Of a DNA stretch of 64,000 nt, positions 1-11,679 are shown one piece after another; positions within the stretch are counted from its first letter, which is position 1, and every line of letters begins with the position of its first letter. The notes beneath the pieces were generated by a model. The model saw nothing but the letters and a program-made list of their open reading frames with translations, was not told the origin of the DNA and ran no database searches. The position numbers and the translations under genes were made by a program. Origin of the DNA: Theobroma cacao (taxonomy: Eukaryota > Streptophyta > Magnoliopsida > Malvales > Malvaceae); contig NC_030858.1 of the NCBI RefSeq assembly GCF_000208745.1, positions 13,941,712 to 14,005,711 of the forward strand. Direction: 5' to 3'.

Positions 1-1547
1 TGCAAATATTTACAATGAACATTTTACAAAAAGCGAGTTTTAACGTGATGTGGGGATCGATATTTTGAGAAAGATTTAAAATATCCCCTTGAAGATCAAA
101 TTTGAATTCTTTTAAAAGGTGATTTCATTTTAACCAAGAAATTCAAGAGTAATTGGAGACTGCTACTTGTTGTGTTATAAATTATATTTTGAATCGAATG
201 ACTTATGATAATATTGGCATGAATGGTTGAATTGGTAAATGTGCTGAAAATGTATGAACTGTTGATTTGCCTTGAGAGGCTGTAAAATAAAATAATTACA
301 ATGTCATGCTATCGTAAATTTTATTGTATGGTGGGTTATAAATTGGTCGTTGCAGTGGACCGGTTTCGTGGACCAGCATATTAGAAGGCCACGGTAACCC
401 TATTATATTCATACCTCAATATGAGAGACGCGGTTGGATAACTCCTGAGGTTAAAACTTTAGAGTTCACTTCACGCCAAACCACCACGTGAGGGTGAACT
501 CAGCAAACGCCAAGGAACGATTATGTTTTCACAATAAAAATATGATTTATGCATACCTGACTTTTTAACAGCCTTGGCGAACTCGGTTGGGATAGCCCCA
601 GGCCAAGGTATCCTTGACAATCGAGTATGAGAATGAGTTTTGGCATAAGCCAAGTTTTTAAGAAAGTCATAAGCCATGTTGTTTATTTTTGACAAAAATG
701 TAATGGTTTTATATGAGTTGAAATAAGTTTTAATATTATGAATTGTATTTTTTTGCATGGTCAAAATGGAATTAATCAGTTTTTCGTAGCTCCCCTATTT
801 GTTTATCTGTGAAATGAATCTGTAATTCCTCACATATGGGGCAAGTTATGATTTGTGTATGATTTTAAATATTATTTGGTTTTGCGAGAGCTTGCTAAAT
901 TTTATTGATTTGATTCGAAAATGATTATTAATATATTTTGATGTGAAAAATTTTATTACCTCGATTATTTATATTTTATAAGAAATTCTCGACTTGTATA
1001 TAAGGCACAAACCTTCTTTTAAAACGAGTTGCTTTTATAATCTTGCATTTTTATATTCAACTGATCTGTTATTTGCTTGTTTCCATCTATGTCCTACTCG
1101 CTAAGTCGATGATTATCACTGAGTCTATGAGACTCACACCTCTTTGTTTCCCTTTTGCAGATAGGGATCAGCCTAGCGTGTAGTCAGTGATGTGTTCGGT
1201 CCACCGTGAATAGGTAAAGGCATCTCTTAGCAATTTATTTCGAGTCGCTCCGCTGTTAGAGGTTAACTCGTAGTATTTTATTTATTAAGTTGTAAACGAA
1301 TTCTAAATTTTTATATAAGCATTAATTTGGAGATTATAGATTTTAATGCATATACTTACGAATAAAAGAAAAAAGTTTGTATTGATTTTTATATTTATGG
1401 TTCAATTTAGTATATGAAAGTATCAATATTATATGGTGATTGAATGTAATGGATTAACGAGCAAATTCTAGATAGGCTTGTTCGAGACTTGACAGGTCTT
1501 TTTTAGAAGTCTTGGACGCTGGCAGCGACCGGGGAGAGGTCGTTGCA
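1..1547 (+). mobile_element. 3' part of a Tekay/Del-like LTR
   Basis: The left edge of the window lies inside a long terminal repeat. Around 1075-1230 it has the layout of Tekay/Del LTRs: a 'TTTCCATCTATGTCCTACTC' stretch, a run of 'gagtct/gagactcac' and then 'GGTAAAGGCATC'. The LTR at 16045-18618 has an equivalent order (TTCCCTTCCTATGTTCACTC, then GGTAAAGGTGC), though it is another family. It appears to end in ...GTCGTTGCA at 1547. No long ORF is believable; the 97-residue minus-strand frame at 471-764 shows no known domain. The start lies outside the window, so solo LTR versus complete element cannot be decided. Confidence 0.55.
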
Positions 1548-2450
1548 ATATATTTTCACTATTCTAGTCACACTACAATAAATAACCCACCTCAACTATA
1601 AAACAATCACCGATCTAGCCACTAGCCGTTCTCAACAACCTAAAAAAAATCAAATCAATTTCACTACTCACCTTGGTAGCTTTGTAATTGAATTTCTTTC
1701 CAAAAAGCTTTCAAACTATCATGAAAATCTCACTTTTTCTCTCTCTAGAACGTCCAGCTAGTGAGAGAGTGTAATAAGGAAAGGTTTTTGAGGGTTTATT
1801 GTGAAAAAAGAAAAAGAGCACAAAGAACTTTGTGAAAGGGTGCACAAAAACATGAAAATCGGGGTTAACTCGAGGAAATATATGGAAGTTTCAAAGCAAG
1901 CTTTCATGGGGGGTGCAAAAACGTGAGAAAAAAAGAAGAAGAAGAAGAGAAAAGTAGTTCTTTTCTATTAGGAATTTGGGAATGCTGTGCTCAGAGGGAA
2001 AAAGTCCAAGAAATCAGGAAGCTCNAAAATTTGAAGAACCTCCTAGAAACTTAGATATTTATGCTTTATGTTTATCCATTTTCTCATGAAATTACCCAAA
2101 TGCCCTTAACAAGGTCATTTTTTCTTTCCATTGCCTTTATACAATCTTTTTACTTCTTTGTCACTGAGACAAGGTCCATAAGGGTCTAGAAATGCTCAGG
2201 TTTCATAAAAACTTAAAAATTTCAACTCGAGATGCAAAATGACTGTTTTGACCCCTATCGTGAAAATTATTGTTATTTTTATCTTCTTCATTATCTTACC
2301 CTCATTCATTCATTCCTTAGGCCTACTTGGACCTTAATAACATTAGAAAACTACTTTCAGGGGCTCACTAGAAGAAATGAAAAAGTTACCCTTGGTCCGT
2401 GTTGTCTCGTCTACTTCTAGTTACAGGTCTCTAGAGGTCGAGGTCTCACA
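1548..2450 (-). mobile_element. 5' part of a second LTR, opposite orientation
   Basis: Read on the minus strand, this begins TGTGAGACCTCGACCTCTAG at 2450 and runs through text typical of Tekay-type LTR starts ('cattttgcatctcgagttgaaa', 'ggcatttgggtaatttcatgag'). Directly outside it, at 2451, a LINE reading frame resumes in mid-protein, so 2450/2451 is an insertion junction. The likely target duplication starts with CTAAA (2451-2455), but its partner is outside the window. The plus-oriented LTR to the left (1-1547) seems to have inserted into this one. One undetermined base sits at 2025. Confidence 0.5.
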
Positions 2451-3060
2451 CTAAACCCTTCAAGTTCTTCACTCATTGGTTGGACAATGAAAGCTTTCAC
2501 AAGGTAGTGGACAAGTACTGGAAGGGATCTGATGATAAGAGAATAGGGGGAGGTGGTATTTGGCACAAATTGAAGGGGTTGAAACTAGTTTTGAAGGATT
2601 AGTAGAGCATAATGTTTAGAAATTCTAAAGACAAAATGACGAAGTTGGAAGCTAAACTCCAAGGCCTTAATGAGCTGATGCAAGTTGATGGGATGAATAG
2701 GGATATTAAGGAAGAAGTAACAAGACCAAAAAGCAGAATTATAAGGATGTTACAGAGTGAAAGAGAAAGAATGGCAGCAGAAATACAAAATTAAATGGAC
2801 TATTGATGAGGACTGTAATACAAAATTCTTCTTGTTGTTATGGCCATAGCAGCAAGAAGAAGCAACCTTATCTAGTATGTGAAGGTGGGAATATAGATGA
2901 TTACTAATCTAGAGAGTATCAGGCACTCAGTTGTAAAATACTAAGAAGACTTTTACGAGGTTCAAAAAGTCCTACCTTTGAGATGTTTCAATTGTCAATT
3001 TCAAAAAATAAGTGCGGAATCTACAGTGATGCTTGAAGGCAAGTTTTAAGAGGCCAAAGT

Positions 3061-3873
3061 ATGGAAATAGTGCGTAATTGTGACGGGAATATAGCCCTTG
3101 GGCTAGATGGGTTTAATCTTAATTTTTTCAAAAACCAATGGGAGGTCATTAAAAAAGATGTCATGGGCTGCATGAGAAATTTCTATGAAACAAGGAACCT
3201 TGAAGAGAGAGTGAATCACTCCTTCATTACCTTAGTTTTGAAAGTTGCCAACCCATGTGAGATCAAGGAGTATAGGCTTATAAGTCTTGTTGGAAGTATG
3301 TACAAGATTGTTGTTAAACTCTTGGCTAATAGGTTAAGAAGGGTCATAGGTGAAATGATTGAAGGTCGACAATTTGCTTTTGTGAGAGGGAGACAACTAA
3401 CCGATTACGTGCTCATTGTGAACGAGGTTATCGATTCCCTTAAAAAGGGTCATGAGGGAAGTTTTCTCCTGAAAATAGACTTATAAAAAGCCTATGATAA
3501 TGTTGATTCGAGTTTCTTTCACTTTATGTTGACAAACATGGGGTTTGGCAAGAAATGGAGAAGATGGATAAGGGGCTGCATTTCGAATGCTAAAATGTCT
3601 GTTCTTGTCAATGGGGTTCCTATAGAACCTTTTAAAATGAAACATGGGTTACGTCAGGGATGTCCTTTATCCCCTTTCCTTTTCAACATAGTTGCTGAAG
3701 CCTTTAATATGATGATGAGTAAGGCAGAGGAGATTGGTTTGTGCTCGGGTGTCCCAATTGGAAGTAATGGATTAACCATATCACACCTTCAATTCGCAAA
3801 TGATACTATGGTTTTTTGTAGACCAAAGGTGGAGAACCTTCGAAATGCCAAAAGAGTGCTAAGGTGTTTATAG
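3061..3873 (+). pseudogene. LINE reverse transcriptase (broken)
   Basis: Two adjoining frames, 3061-3486 and 3526-3873, make up the fingers and palm of a plant L1 RT. They are split by a TAA at 3484 inside the first catalytic block ('LLKIDL' stop 'KAYDNVD', where the family has KIDF/L-x-KAYD). The 'GLRQGCPLSPFLF' block is intact. The second catalytic block reads 'QFANDTMVF' where the family has FADDT, so one of the two catalytic aspartates is Asn. The stop and this substitution make it inactive. Downstream frames (4078-4401) hold the 'LSIRGSVTLL' and 'RRFLWEG' blocks that follow RT in plant LINEs. Confidence 0.85.
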
Positions 3874-4905
3874 GTAGCGTCAAGGCTAAAAATTAATTTC
3901 CATAAGATTAATCTAATTGAGGTAAGGTTGAAAGAGCAGATGATATTGAGGGGAGCGGAAAGTATTACTTGTTAAGCAGGTGAACTTCTGATGACTTATT
4001 GGGGACTCCCATTGAGAGTTAATCAACATTCAGTGAGAATTTAGAAACCAGTTATTAAAAAATTTGAGTCACATTTAATGGGCTGGAAATCAAAAATGCT
4101 GTCTATTAGAGGTAGTGTTACTTTACTAAGGTCAGTTTTAGCTTGCCTCTTTATCTTCTTCACGTCCTTGTTTCAAATTCCTAAAAGGATGGTGAAAGAG
4201 TTAGGAAAAATTGTGAGGAGATTTCTGTGGGAAGGTATGGAAGAGAAACGTAAGTTACACCTTGTGGGGTGGGAAAAGGTGAATAACTATAAGGAAAATG
4301 GGGGAGTGGGTATCATTAGTCTTGAATTAAAGAATAGGGCTTTACTTAACAAGTGGATCTGGAGTTTGGAAGCAAAAGGAATAGCTTGTGGAAGGAGGTG
4401 ATTGTGGAGAAAGTAGGAAGGAACCCTACTAATCTATTGCTCAAGCCAAACACTAATAGGAGAGCTTCAAGAATGTGGACTAGCATCCTTAAACCCCTTT
4501 CCTTATCTAACAATTATTTTCTGTAAATTAAATCCAACTTACAGAAGGTGATCGGAGATGGAAGCAACATATGCTTTTGGACTGACAGTTGGGTGGAGGG
4601 GGTGTGCTCAAAGATCTATTCCTAAGGATGTACGCCCTTACTAAAAATTAAGAAAGTTCTGTTGATGAGTTCTGTAATTGGGTTGATGATAGCTGGTTAT
4701 GGGAAGTGGAACTAAAAAGGAGGCTTTTTGGATGGGAAGAACAACAGTGGCAGGAGCTTAAAGCCATTATTAAGGAATTCCACCTTTATAGGGAACTAAA
4801 AGACATGTCGCATGGAAAAGATCTACTACAGGGAATTACAATGTTAAATCTTTTTGTAAACAGGTCCTTTTGAAGGATTGTGTTGAGGATAGGACTTGGA
4901 GAAAT

Positions 4906-5374
4906 ATTTAGAAAAACCTAATGCCTCACCGTTTTAAGATTTTCTCTTGGCAGGTGTTGCACAAGAGGGTGGCCGTCAAGTAAGAGCTAGTGAAAAAGAA
5001 CTTAATCAACTAGGAGGAAGTTGTGTGTGGGCTCTGCAAAAGTGAACTGAAAATGGTAAGACACTTGTTTCTCTATTGTCCTGAGGTTTAGCAAGTGTGG
5101 ATGAGATGGTGTAGAGAATGAGAGGTCACTTAGGTTGTCCCTAAGGACTTAACTAACTCGTTTAATGCTTGGAATGTTGTTTCTGCTGGGAAAGGTGAGA
5201 TCAAAATATGGTGCATGGCCTTTTACGCTATTTTATGTTCTGTGTGATTGTATAGAAATGATACAATCTTCAAGGGAGTCACCGATAAGGTTGATCAGGT
5301 TTTTGAACTTGTTAAACTCAAATTTGCCATGTGGGCCTAAGCTAAATGGCCTCTTGAGTATGGCGCGATATTAG
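4906..5374 (+). pseudogene. LINE C-terminal zinc-binding region
   Basis: Frames here read 'MPHRFKIFSWQVLHKRV', then 'CGLCKSELKMVRHLFLYCP', which is the zf-RVT (CxxC...HxxxxC) pattern at the end of plant L1 ORF2, followed by 'IKIWCMAFYAILCSV'. Several in-frame stops are present (for example after 'VAVK' and 'PEV'). The domain normally binds the element RNA. This copy is only useful as evidence of the LINE's orientation and extent. Confidence 0.7.
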
Positions 5375-5489
5375 AAGTGAACCTTAATCAAATAGACGAG
5401 TAACAAACCTTAATCAAGTTTTGTACTTCTCCTAGAGGTGAACCTTTGGTTTACTCTGCTCTGAAATAAAGAACAACTTAAAAAAAAAA

Positions 5490-5939
5490 ACAAAGTTATT
5501 TTGCATTTCAACAATTGTGAAGGCAACAGCTTTGTTATAGTTTTGGTCAAAGCCAATAGCTTCGTTACATTATGTTTCGACAATTGTTGCATTATTTTAA
5601 TGTTTATCTCAACGATCTGTTATATATATTTCTTTCGTTACTGTTTTGGTTAATGGTTGGGTATGCAGGGTATCTTGAAGCCTTTAACACCATAGATATA
5701 TGTTACATTGGCTTGCTAATGGCCTTTAAACCATTTGTTCAAAGTGACTTTATTTATTATTGCTAATAATAGTAATGAAGGAAATATACGTAGAAGGTCA
5801 TCGAGATAAACATTAAAGAGATCATCAAAATCCAACAATATCCAAAAAACATCTTAATTTACACCTGAGAACATAAAGCAAATATCCAAAAAACCAAATA
5901 AAAGTTACATATGTATTTACATGTCTACAACAAGCTCAA
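5490..5939. other. No recognisable gene
   Basis: AT-rich sequence between the LINE tail and the next transposon remnant. Short frames such as 5572-5766 (+) are hydrophobic and low in complexity and match nothing I know. The right part (from about 5860) may be the 3' flank of the minus-strand ORF that follows. Confidence 0.5.
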
Positions 5940-7150
5940 AACATCCCAATGGCATGATGCATGGAGATCAATATGGCGACGGAAAGCAAGAATGAAAATT
6001 ATCCTCTAAGTCTTGTTGGCGTTGCAAAATTTCATGGTTTTGCGCCTCTAAGACATCCATACGTGCAGCCATGCGTGAGCCCATGGTCTCCATGAATGAG
6101 AAGAGCCAAGTGAATGCGTGCTTAACATCAAAAGAGGTAGACATAGGTGGTACACTAGGTTAGGCAGTGGACAGGCTAGCAGAATAAGTGCTCAATTCCC
6201 CCTTATTATCTTCATGGCCTTCAACAACCTCATCATCAAAGACTGAATGATCTATGACACCTTTTCTCACTTAATTGTTGTTCTTCAACTCGAAACCTAT
6301 CTTTTTAACTGTTTGCTCATCAATGGGGTTGAATACGGCATGGGACTTGGGTGGATCACACTGAGCGTCAACAAAAAAGTAGTCAATTATCTCATTTACC
6401 AACATATCATAAATAAGGTTTTTGATGCCTCATTGGATGGTGCGAAACATGTCATCCATAATGAATTTGGTGAGATCAAGCTGGCAGTTCAATTTGATGT
6501 TAAAGAAAAACCAAAGATCTTTTTGGGTGACTGTAGAGCAGTTGAAGCTATGACGATAGATGGTGTGAGTGATGATGAGATGGAGGACACGATCAAAGAA
6601 ATAGAGCCTTGTGCAGCTAGAACCACCTCGATTGTTAGGTAGAAGATAAACAAAGGCAGAGCAGAGGTTGCCTTTATCAAGAAATGTCTAATATCATCTT
6701 GACGAGTTTCAATTTGGAGGATGCAATCAATAACTACGCGGGTGACAAGAATGCATTTGCCCATCATGTGAGTGACAAACCTATCATCATGGAAGACTAA
6801 TTCACTAAAATTCGAATCAGGAAATTTTTGAGTGGCATTGAAATAAAAAACCCTAACCAAGTTCTCATAATACTTCTGATTCAATTTCAAGTAATGAGTC
6901 TAGCCTAAATACTCAAAATTGGTAAGATATGGAAAAAGGAATGGATTCCAAGTAATCAAAGTTAATAATATGCTTAAGCATTACCTTTTGTTTGGTGAAG
7001 TTGTTGCTAAATTTTGTGGCATGCGATGGATGAGTGAAGTTGCAAAGGAAAGAACTAATATTAGGGGCAAAGGAATACCTGACTCGAGCAGAGCCACCGA
7101 AGCCTGGTGAGTGGTTACTTTGGTTTGTTTGGGTTTTTGACTCATGGTGG
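5940..7150 (-). pseudogene. 'Putative plant transposon protein' ORF, broken
   Basis: Reading leftwards from an ATG at 7144 ('MSQKPKQTKVTTHQ'), three frames combine into one protein: 'LKHIINFDYLESIPFPYLTN', 'KYYENLVRVFYFNA', 'DDRFVTHMMGKCILVTRVVI' (6489-6890), then 'TIDEQ'-like 'IDEQTVKKIGFELKNNN' (about 6270-6340), ending with a helical 'METMGSRMAARMDVLEAQNH' segment near 6030-6100. The 'xxLVRxFYxNa' block and the coiled-coil tail are typical of the retroelement-borne family annotated as putative plant transposon protein. At least two frameshifts and one stop break it. The same family recurs in the Sirevirus third ORF at 58313-60174. Its function is not known to me. Confidence 0.55.
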
Positions 7151-7379
7151 ACTTTGAGGAAATATGAGGGATTTGGGATGAAAGAATCGAGAGTTACCCA
7201 GTTGCGATTAGAGTGTTAAAAGGATGTTGGGATGGATTTGATTAAAGGTTGGAGGATTTAGTCATGAAAAATAGGAGAAAATTACATTAATCAAGTGAAA
7301 AATCAAGAAATAAAAGGTTGAGTTGAGAGGATTTGAGAGAGAAAAAGTCACAAGTTTGAAAGAAATGAAATGAGGCATT

Positions 7380-8300
7380 TGTTTAAAGGGGAGAATCTAT
7401 CGATAGATCTCAAAATCTCTCAACTACTTATGCAATACGTACATCACGCAATGCCTATCGACTAGGCGAGTGATGCTCTATACATTAGTCACACAGTGAA
7501 TAAAAGCCAATCATGCAATGCCTTATTCACATAATGCCTATCAACTTTCCATGTGATGCCCTATAAACTTGTCTCGCAATTAACTTTGATCTAAGGTAGT
7601 TTCATTTGGGAAATATCGATAGATTCTGTGGACCAATCAATAGTTTTTGGTCTTTTTGCTTTACAATGTTCTCGGTTGGTCATCTATCGATAGCTAGTAG
7701 AATCTATCATCCAAATTGCCTTCCATGCTCCATACAAACTGCTCACGCAATGCCCATCAACTAGGCACGTGATGCCTTATGCCCTAGTCACGAAATGCCT
7801 ATCAACTTGTCATGTGATGCCTTGTTAACTTGTCTCGCAATGAACTTTGATCTAAGGTAATTTTGTTTGGCAAACTATCAATAGATTCAACAGCCTTATC
7901 GATTGTTTCTGAGCCTCTTTGCTTTGCAAAGTTCTTGGGTGGTCATCTATCGAAAGTTAGTGGAATTTATCGATAGATGTTCATCCAAATTGCCTTCCAT
8001 GCTCCATACAAACTAGTCACGCAATGCTTACCAATTAGTAATGCGATGCCTTATCAACTAGTCATGCAATGACTAAAAACCACTCACACAAACCTTAACT
8101 CATGTAGTGCCTACCAATTAGTCACACAATGTCCTATTAACTAGCCATGCAATGAATAAAAACCAGTCAAGTAATTTCTAAGTCATGTAATGCCTACCAA
8201 CTAATCATGCAATACCCTATCAACTTGTGACGCAATGCCTACAAAATTGTCATGCGATGCTGTATCAACTAGTTAGAGAAAGTTTAGAAATGAGATAGAA
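7380..8300. repeat. Array of TCACGCAATG-type motifs with TATCGATA palindromes
   Basis: More than twenty copies of a degenerate motif (consensus near 'agTCACGCAATGCCtatcaact', variants TCATGCAATG, TCATGTGATGCC) recur every 25-45 bases. Interleaved are palindromes of the type ATCTATCGATAGAT (about 7387, 7611, 7682, 7962). The same first motif forms a second array at 13620-13930. Between the two arrays lie a Ulp1-transposon remnant and a solo LTR. No gene is present. CACTA-type transposons carry subterminal motif arrays at both ends, so these may be such arrays; the alternative is an LTR U3 region. Confidence 0.7.
7574..8105 (+). repeat. Direct duplication of about 265 bp
   Basis: Two adjacent copies start with 'AACTTTGATCTAAGGTA' (7581 and 7843). 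Both continue through a 'ggtcatctatcgaaag/gatag' block and 'CCAAATTGCCTTCCATGCTC', then return to the TCACGCAATG motifs. They differ at many sites, so the duplication is old. It shows that the motif array also grew by duplication of larger units. Confidence 0.7.
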
Positions 8301-8352
8301 CTTGCATTGATCAATTAAAGCCCTCTTTAATCAATTAGAGCAATTTTGTGTT

Positions 8353-8424
8353 GAAGTGATAGCTTTAAGACATTGAAATGATAGCTTTAAGACATTGAAG
8401 TGGTAGCTTTAAGACAGTGAAGTG
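8353..8424 (+). repeat. 22-bp tandem repeat, three copies
   Basis: Three units of 'GAAGTGATAGCTTTAAGACA' plus two bases follow each other with two or three substitutions, then a partial fourth unit. Confidence 0.85.
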
Positions 8425-8689
8425 TTAATTAGACAAAAATTCTTTTAAACAGTTAAAGCAGTTCTAGCCATTAGAAACATCCTAAGTCAGTTGCACTTCT
8501 ATTAAGGTATGATTAGAATAAAATTAATAAATTATGATGATCACGTCAGGTGAAATAGATATAATTGAGACAAAAAATACCACAAAGAGTAATTTTTCCA
8601 TAATAATCAATGTTAATTTACAAACTTAAGTTTGAATCGAAAAAATAAACAAAGTTACAAACTTAATTCTTAACACTATTAGCAAAAAT

Positions 8690-9570
8690 CTCTAGTGCAT
8701 ATCATTTCCTTAGGCCTTGAATGGTGTTTATCTTTAGGGTCTAGACACCCGCACTGATCAGCCACTCTACAGTAGCGATTACCCAATCCCCATAACTATT
8801 CCCGTCTTGTTGTATCGGGGTTTTTTCATTTAATTATTAGGTCATCCACGTCCAAGGTTGTTTTTTACAACACGCATGATCAAAGTGCTTGAACTAGTGG
8901 CATATAATGTGAAACAGTGCTGTTAGGGGACACATTTGCTCCTCATGTAATCCATACGAAATTGCATCCTAACGACCATACGAGGAGTCCATCAAAGTTA
9001 AACCCCATTTCACCAAGTTGAAATGCACTAAAACCCAATGGTCGTTAAAATGGCATGACACCAAAATTGAGTCCACCTCATGCCATGGCTTCCCCCACGA
9101 TAAACTCTCACCGCTCGCATAATCAAGAAGATGTTAAGGTAGAATGACCTTCGTCAGCTTGAATTTTTGATCAGATGATTTAGGTTTTATTTCATGGCAT
9201 AGGACAAGAAAAATAAACTATCAATTAAGTTACACCTAATAGTTTGACAGCATGAACTAAAACTCTTAACAAATATTTTAACAATCAAAACTCATTATAA
9301 TATACTTACATAGAAAGACGAGTCAATAGGGTTTTTATTATACTACATGGAACAGTGATCACGAGTGCACTTACACATGACATCGATGCATGAGTCAATG
9401 TGTTGGCTTTCCATCCATGCACCCTACTCCAAACACATGAAAAATTTCGGGCCTTTTTACCCTTCGATGCCCAAAATGTCAACCTTGCACGTATAAAATG
9501 TCGACATCAAAAGGTCACTGGATAGAATAATTTTGAACCTTAAAGCCTAATATCATGTAATGTTTTCATT
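8690..9570 (-). pseudogene. Ulp1-like (C48) protease fragment of a DNA transposon
   Basis: The minus strand encodes the C48 SUMO-protease-like domain found in plant CACTA and Mutator-type transposons. Near 9360-9500 it reads 'GPKFFMCLE', 'GAWMESQHID'. Near 8960-9150 it reads 'DYASGESLSWGKPWHEVDSI', then 'NDHWVLVHFNLVKW' with the catalytic His, and 'LTLMDSS' with the catalytic Asp. Near 8750-8840 'QQDGNSYGDWVIATVEWLIS' sits where the family has a D-C-G block, so the nucleophile Cys is lost. Stops are frequent. Such proteases travel with a transposase, which fits the decayed minus-strand coding region to the right. Confidence 0.65.
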
Positions 9571-11674
9571 TTACTTAGCTTGCTTGTTTTTTTTTTTTTA
9601 AGTGCTTATATTTATCCTTTAACGCATCATTCGCTTTGCACTGGACAGACAATAGGTTAATGTATGGGCTCCGAAGATATCTACTAGCCATGCTCAATTG
9701 TGTACCTTTAACGAGAGATGGAGCCTTAGAAGAAGGTGTGCTTTGAGCATGTTATGGGGCCCTAAGCGTAGTTAGGCTATAAGCAAGATATGGGGCCTCA
9801 GTCGGAGTTGAGCTATGAAAAGGAGTTGTGTACAAGGCAAAAGGAAGTGAGCTTTGAGTTGAACCAATTGACTTATTAATACCTGTTGGCTCATCAAGAT
9901 CAACCTCGTTAGCATTGCCCTCTTCGTTACGTGTACCATCCTATTGACCAATAGACTAACTCTACATAGTGACAAATTAAACACATTAAAATATCAACTA
10001 GATCCTAAATGCTATAAGTCACACAATGAATAAAGCTAGAAGTTAACACCTCATCATGGTCGAGTAGCCAATGTACGATCTAATCCTCCAGCCCTTGCAT
10101 CTTTTACTAGATTTCTAGTTACATTGTCTGCATCTGCATTGGCTATATCTCTCGTTAGATCTACAACTGCATTGACTGCATCTACATTTACATCTCTCGT
10201 TGGATCTCTAGCTGCATTGACTACATCTGCAACTACATGTCCCGTTGGCTCTTCACTACAGTGACTAAAGTCCGTCCTCTACTAAGTCTTCATTCGTTTC
10301 ATCTCACGCTTTAAAACTGTATACATCTGAAGATGTAATGTCGGGTTGTGCATTTGATCATCATCCAATGATTGAGTAACAGGAGCCTCAAGAGCAGTAA
10401 AAGAGGCATTAACCCCCTCGTCCATGATGAGCCTCCACTTAACGGCTCATGTTACCTTTTTTTCCTTGCACTCCATGATCTTCCTCATTTGTTTGGGATT
10501 GAATTCTGCTTGACTCTCCAATTGCCATAATAAAGCGTATGGATGCCTCTAGGATATAGGGACATCAATTTCAGCCAAATGTGTCTGCAAGCTCTTTTTC
10601 GCATTTGGCTTCAAGGTCCCTACTATGCGCAACTGCACCAAAACATACATTGCCATTAGGTTAAAAGTTAGTTGACATATGACAACAAAAAAATAAAAAA
10701 TAAAAATAGTATGGTTTCGCTCCTCACTCTGCCTTCTCTCTCCAAATCTGCCATTAGGTTGTGGAGGCTTGTGGGCTTCTCATCACAATGTCATTTTAGC
10801 ATTCTTGGATAAACGTCTTCAGACTGGCATCGGGATCCAAACTAGCTTTGGATGTTAAGAATCGCCTTCAACGCCTATAACTATGTGTTAATTGTAAAAT
10901 ATTATAATCACCTAATAAAATCTTATGCGAAAAAGAAAATGGAAAACCTTAGGCCACACTACTTGAAGCGCTTATACAAATCTAGAGAGGTGGTAACTTT
11001 CTTTTAATCTGATCCCATTTTTGGAACTTGGAAGCCCCTTAATATGTAATCCACAATCAGACTCCATACGTAGGTGTCCCATGGGATTGCATTCCATTAC
11101 TCGATATTCTCGACTAAGAACAACAGCCATGGAGTCAACGTTTGTCTATAGTCTTGACCAAATAAAAAACTGTTCAAGATCAAGATTAGGGCCATCTTTG
11201 TCACATCTCTACCTTGATCAAACTACCCTCTTTTAAGAGCATCTAACACGTGTTAGAGCTTCACCTGGTTCTGTGCTCCCTAGCATACCTAGTGAAGTCC
11301 TTCAGGGATAACTTCGTAGGGACTGGAAATAATGGCCAACATGGGGCCAAACTTGCATCCTATCACCAAGCAGAACTCCTGCTTCGAGAACTAGACATTA
11401 GTATTACCTAAGGTAAACCATAACTCACCCTCGATGGTGCCGAGTTGATTGATTCTGTGCACCAGTATATTGTCCATGAGATTGGTGCAAAATAAACTCT
11501 TCTCTGATTTGACATCCATCAACATCCTAAAGAATGTTCTCTTCATTACGTCCAACTTTTTTTTTTTTGCACAACACCTTGCATATGACTTGCAGTTGCG
11601 TCTACTTATAGTGGATGTTAATACCAGCGTTGAAGCCCCATTAGTCCCTTAGCACACAAAACAAATCTTCCTCA
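9571..11674 (-). pseudogene. Decayed coding region upstream of the Ulp1 fragment, probably transposase-related
   Basis: The minus strand gives several protein-like stretches in shifting frames. The clearest runs from about 10660 to 10280 ('VGTLKPNAKKSLQTHLAEI', 'QAEFNPKQMRKIMECKEKKV', 'MYTVLKREMKRMKT') and another lies near 11090 ('IPWDTYVWSLIVDYILRGF'). The order (this region, then a Ulp1 protease) resembles En/Spm- or Mutator-type elements, but I cannot assign a transposase domain with certainty. No frame is open over more than about 100 codons. The right edge is the insertion site of the solo LTR at 11680. Confidence 0.35.
10095..10262 (-). repeat. Short degenerate tandem repeat in decayed coding sequence
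   Basis: Units containing 'CTGCATTGACTGCATCT' and 'CATCTCTCGTTGGATCTCT' alternate about three times with a period near 48-50 bases. On the minus strand one frame reads 'VNAARDPTRDVNVDAVNAVV', a regular A-V-D-rich repeat, so it may once have been a repetitive protein segment. Confidence 0.6.
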
Positions 11675-11679
11675 TTTTC

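Larger units (their letters stand above)
2451..5489 (+). mobile_element. L1-type LINE, 3' half, decayed
   Basis: A non-LTR retrotransposon remnant. Translation in scattered frames gives, in order, the endonuclease-RT linker (2455-2790: 'FKFFTHWL', 'KLKGLK', 'KLQGLNE'), the reverse transcriptase (3061-3873), the thumb/connection segment (4078-4400) and the C-terminal zinc-knuckle region of plant L1 proteins (about 4906-5370). The endonuclease is absent because an LTR element interrupts the LINE at 2450. A run of A at 5479-5489 is the likely poly(A) tail. Many stops and frame changes show an old copy. Confidence 0.8.

Noticed and set aside
6247..6642. 131-codon plus frame
   Set aside because: The minus strand gives the conserved protein family over the same bases; the plus frame has no known domain.
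7380..8300. Regularly spaced motif array resembling a CRISPR array
   Set aside because: Repeats are degenerate and short, spacing is irregular, there are no cas genes, and the DNA is plant nuclear.
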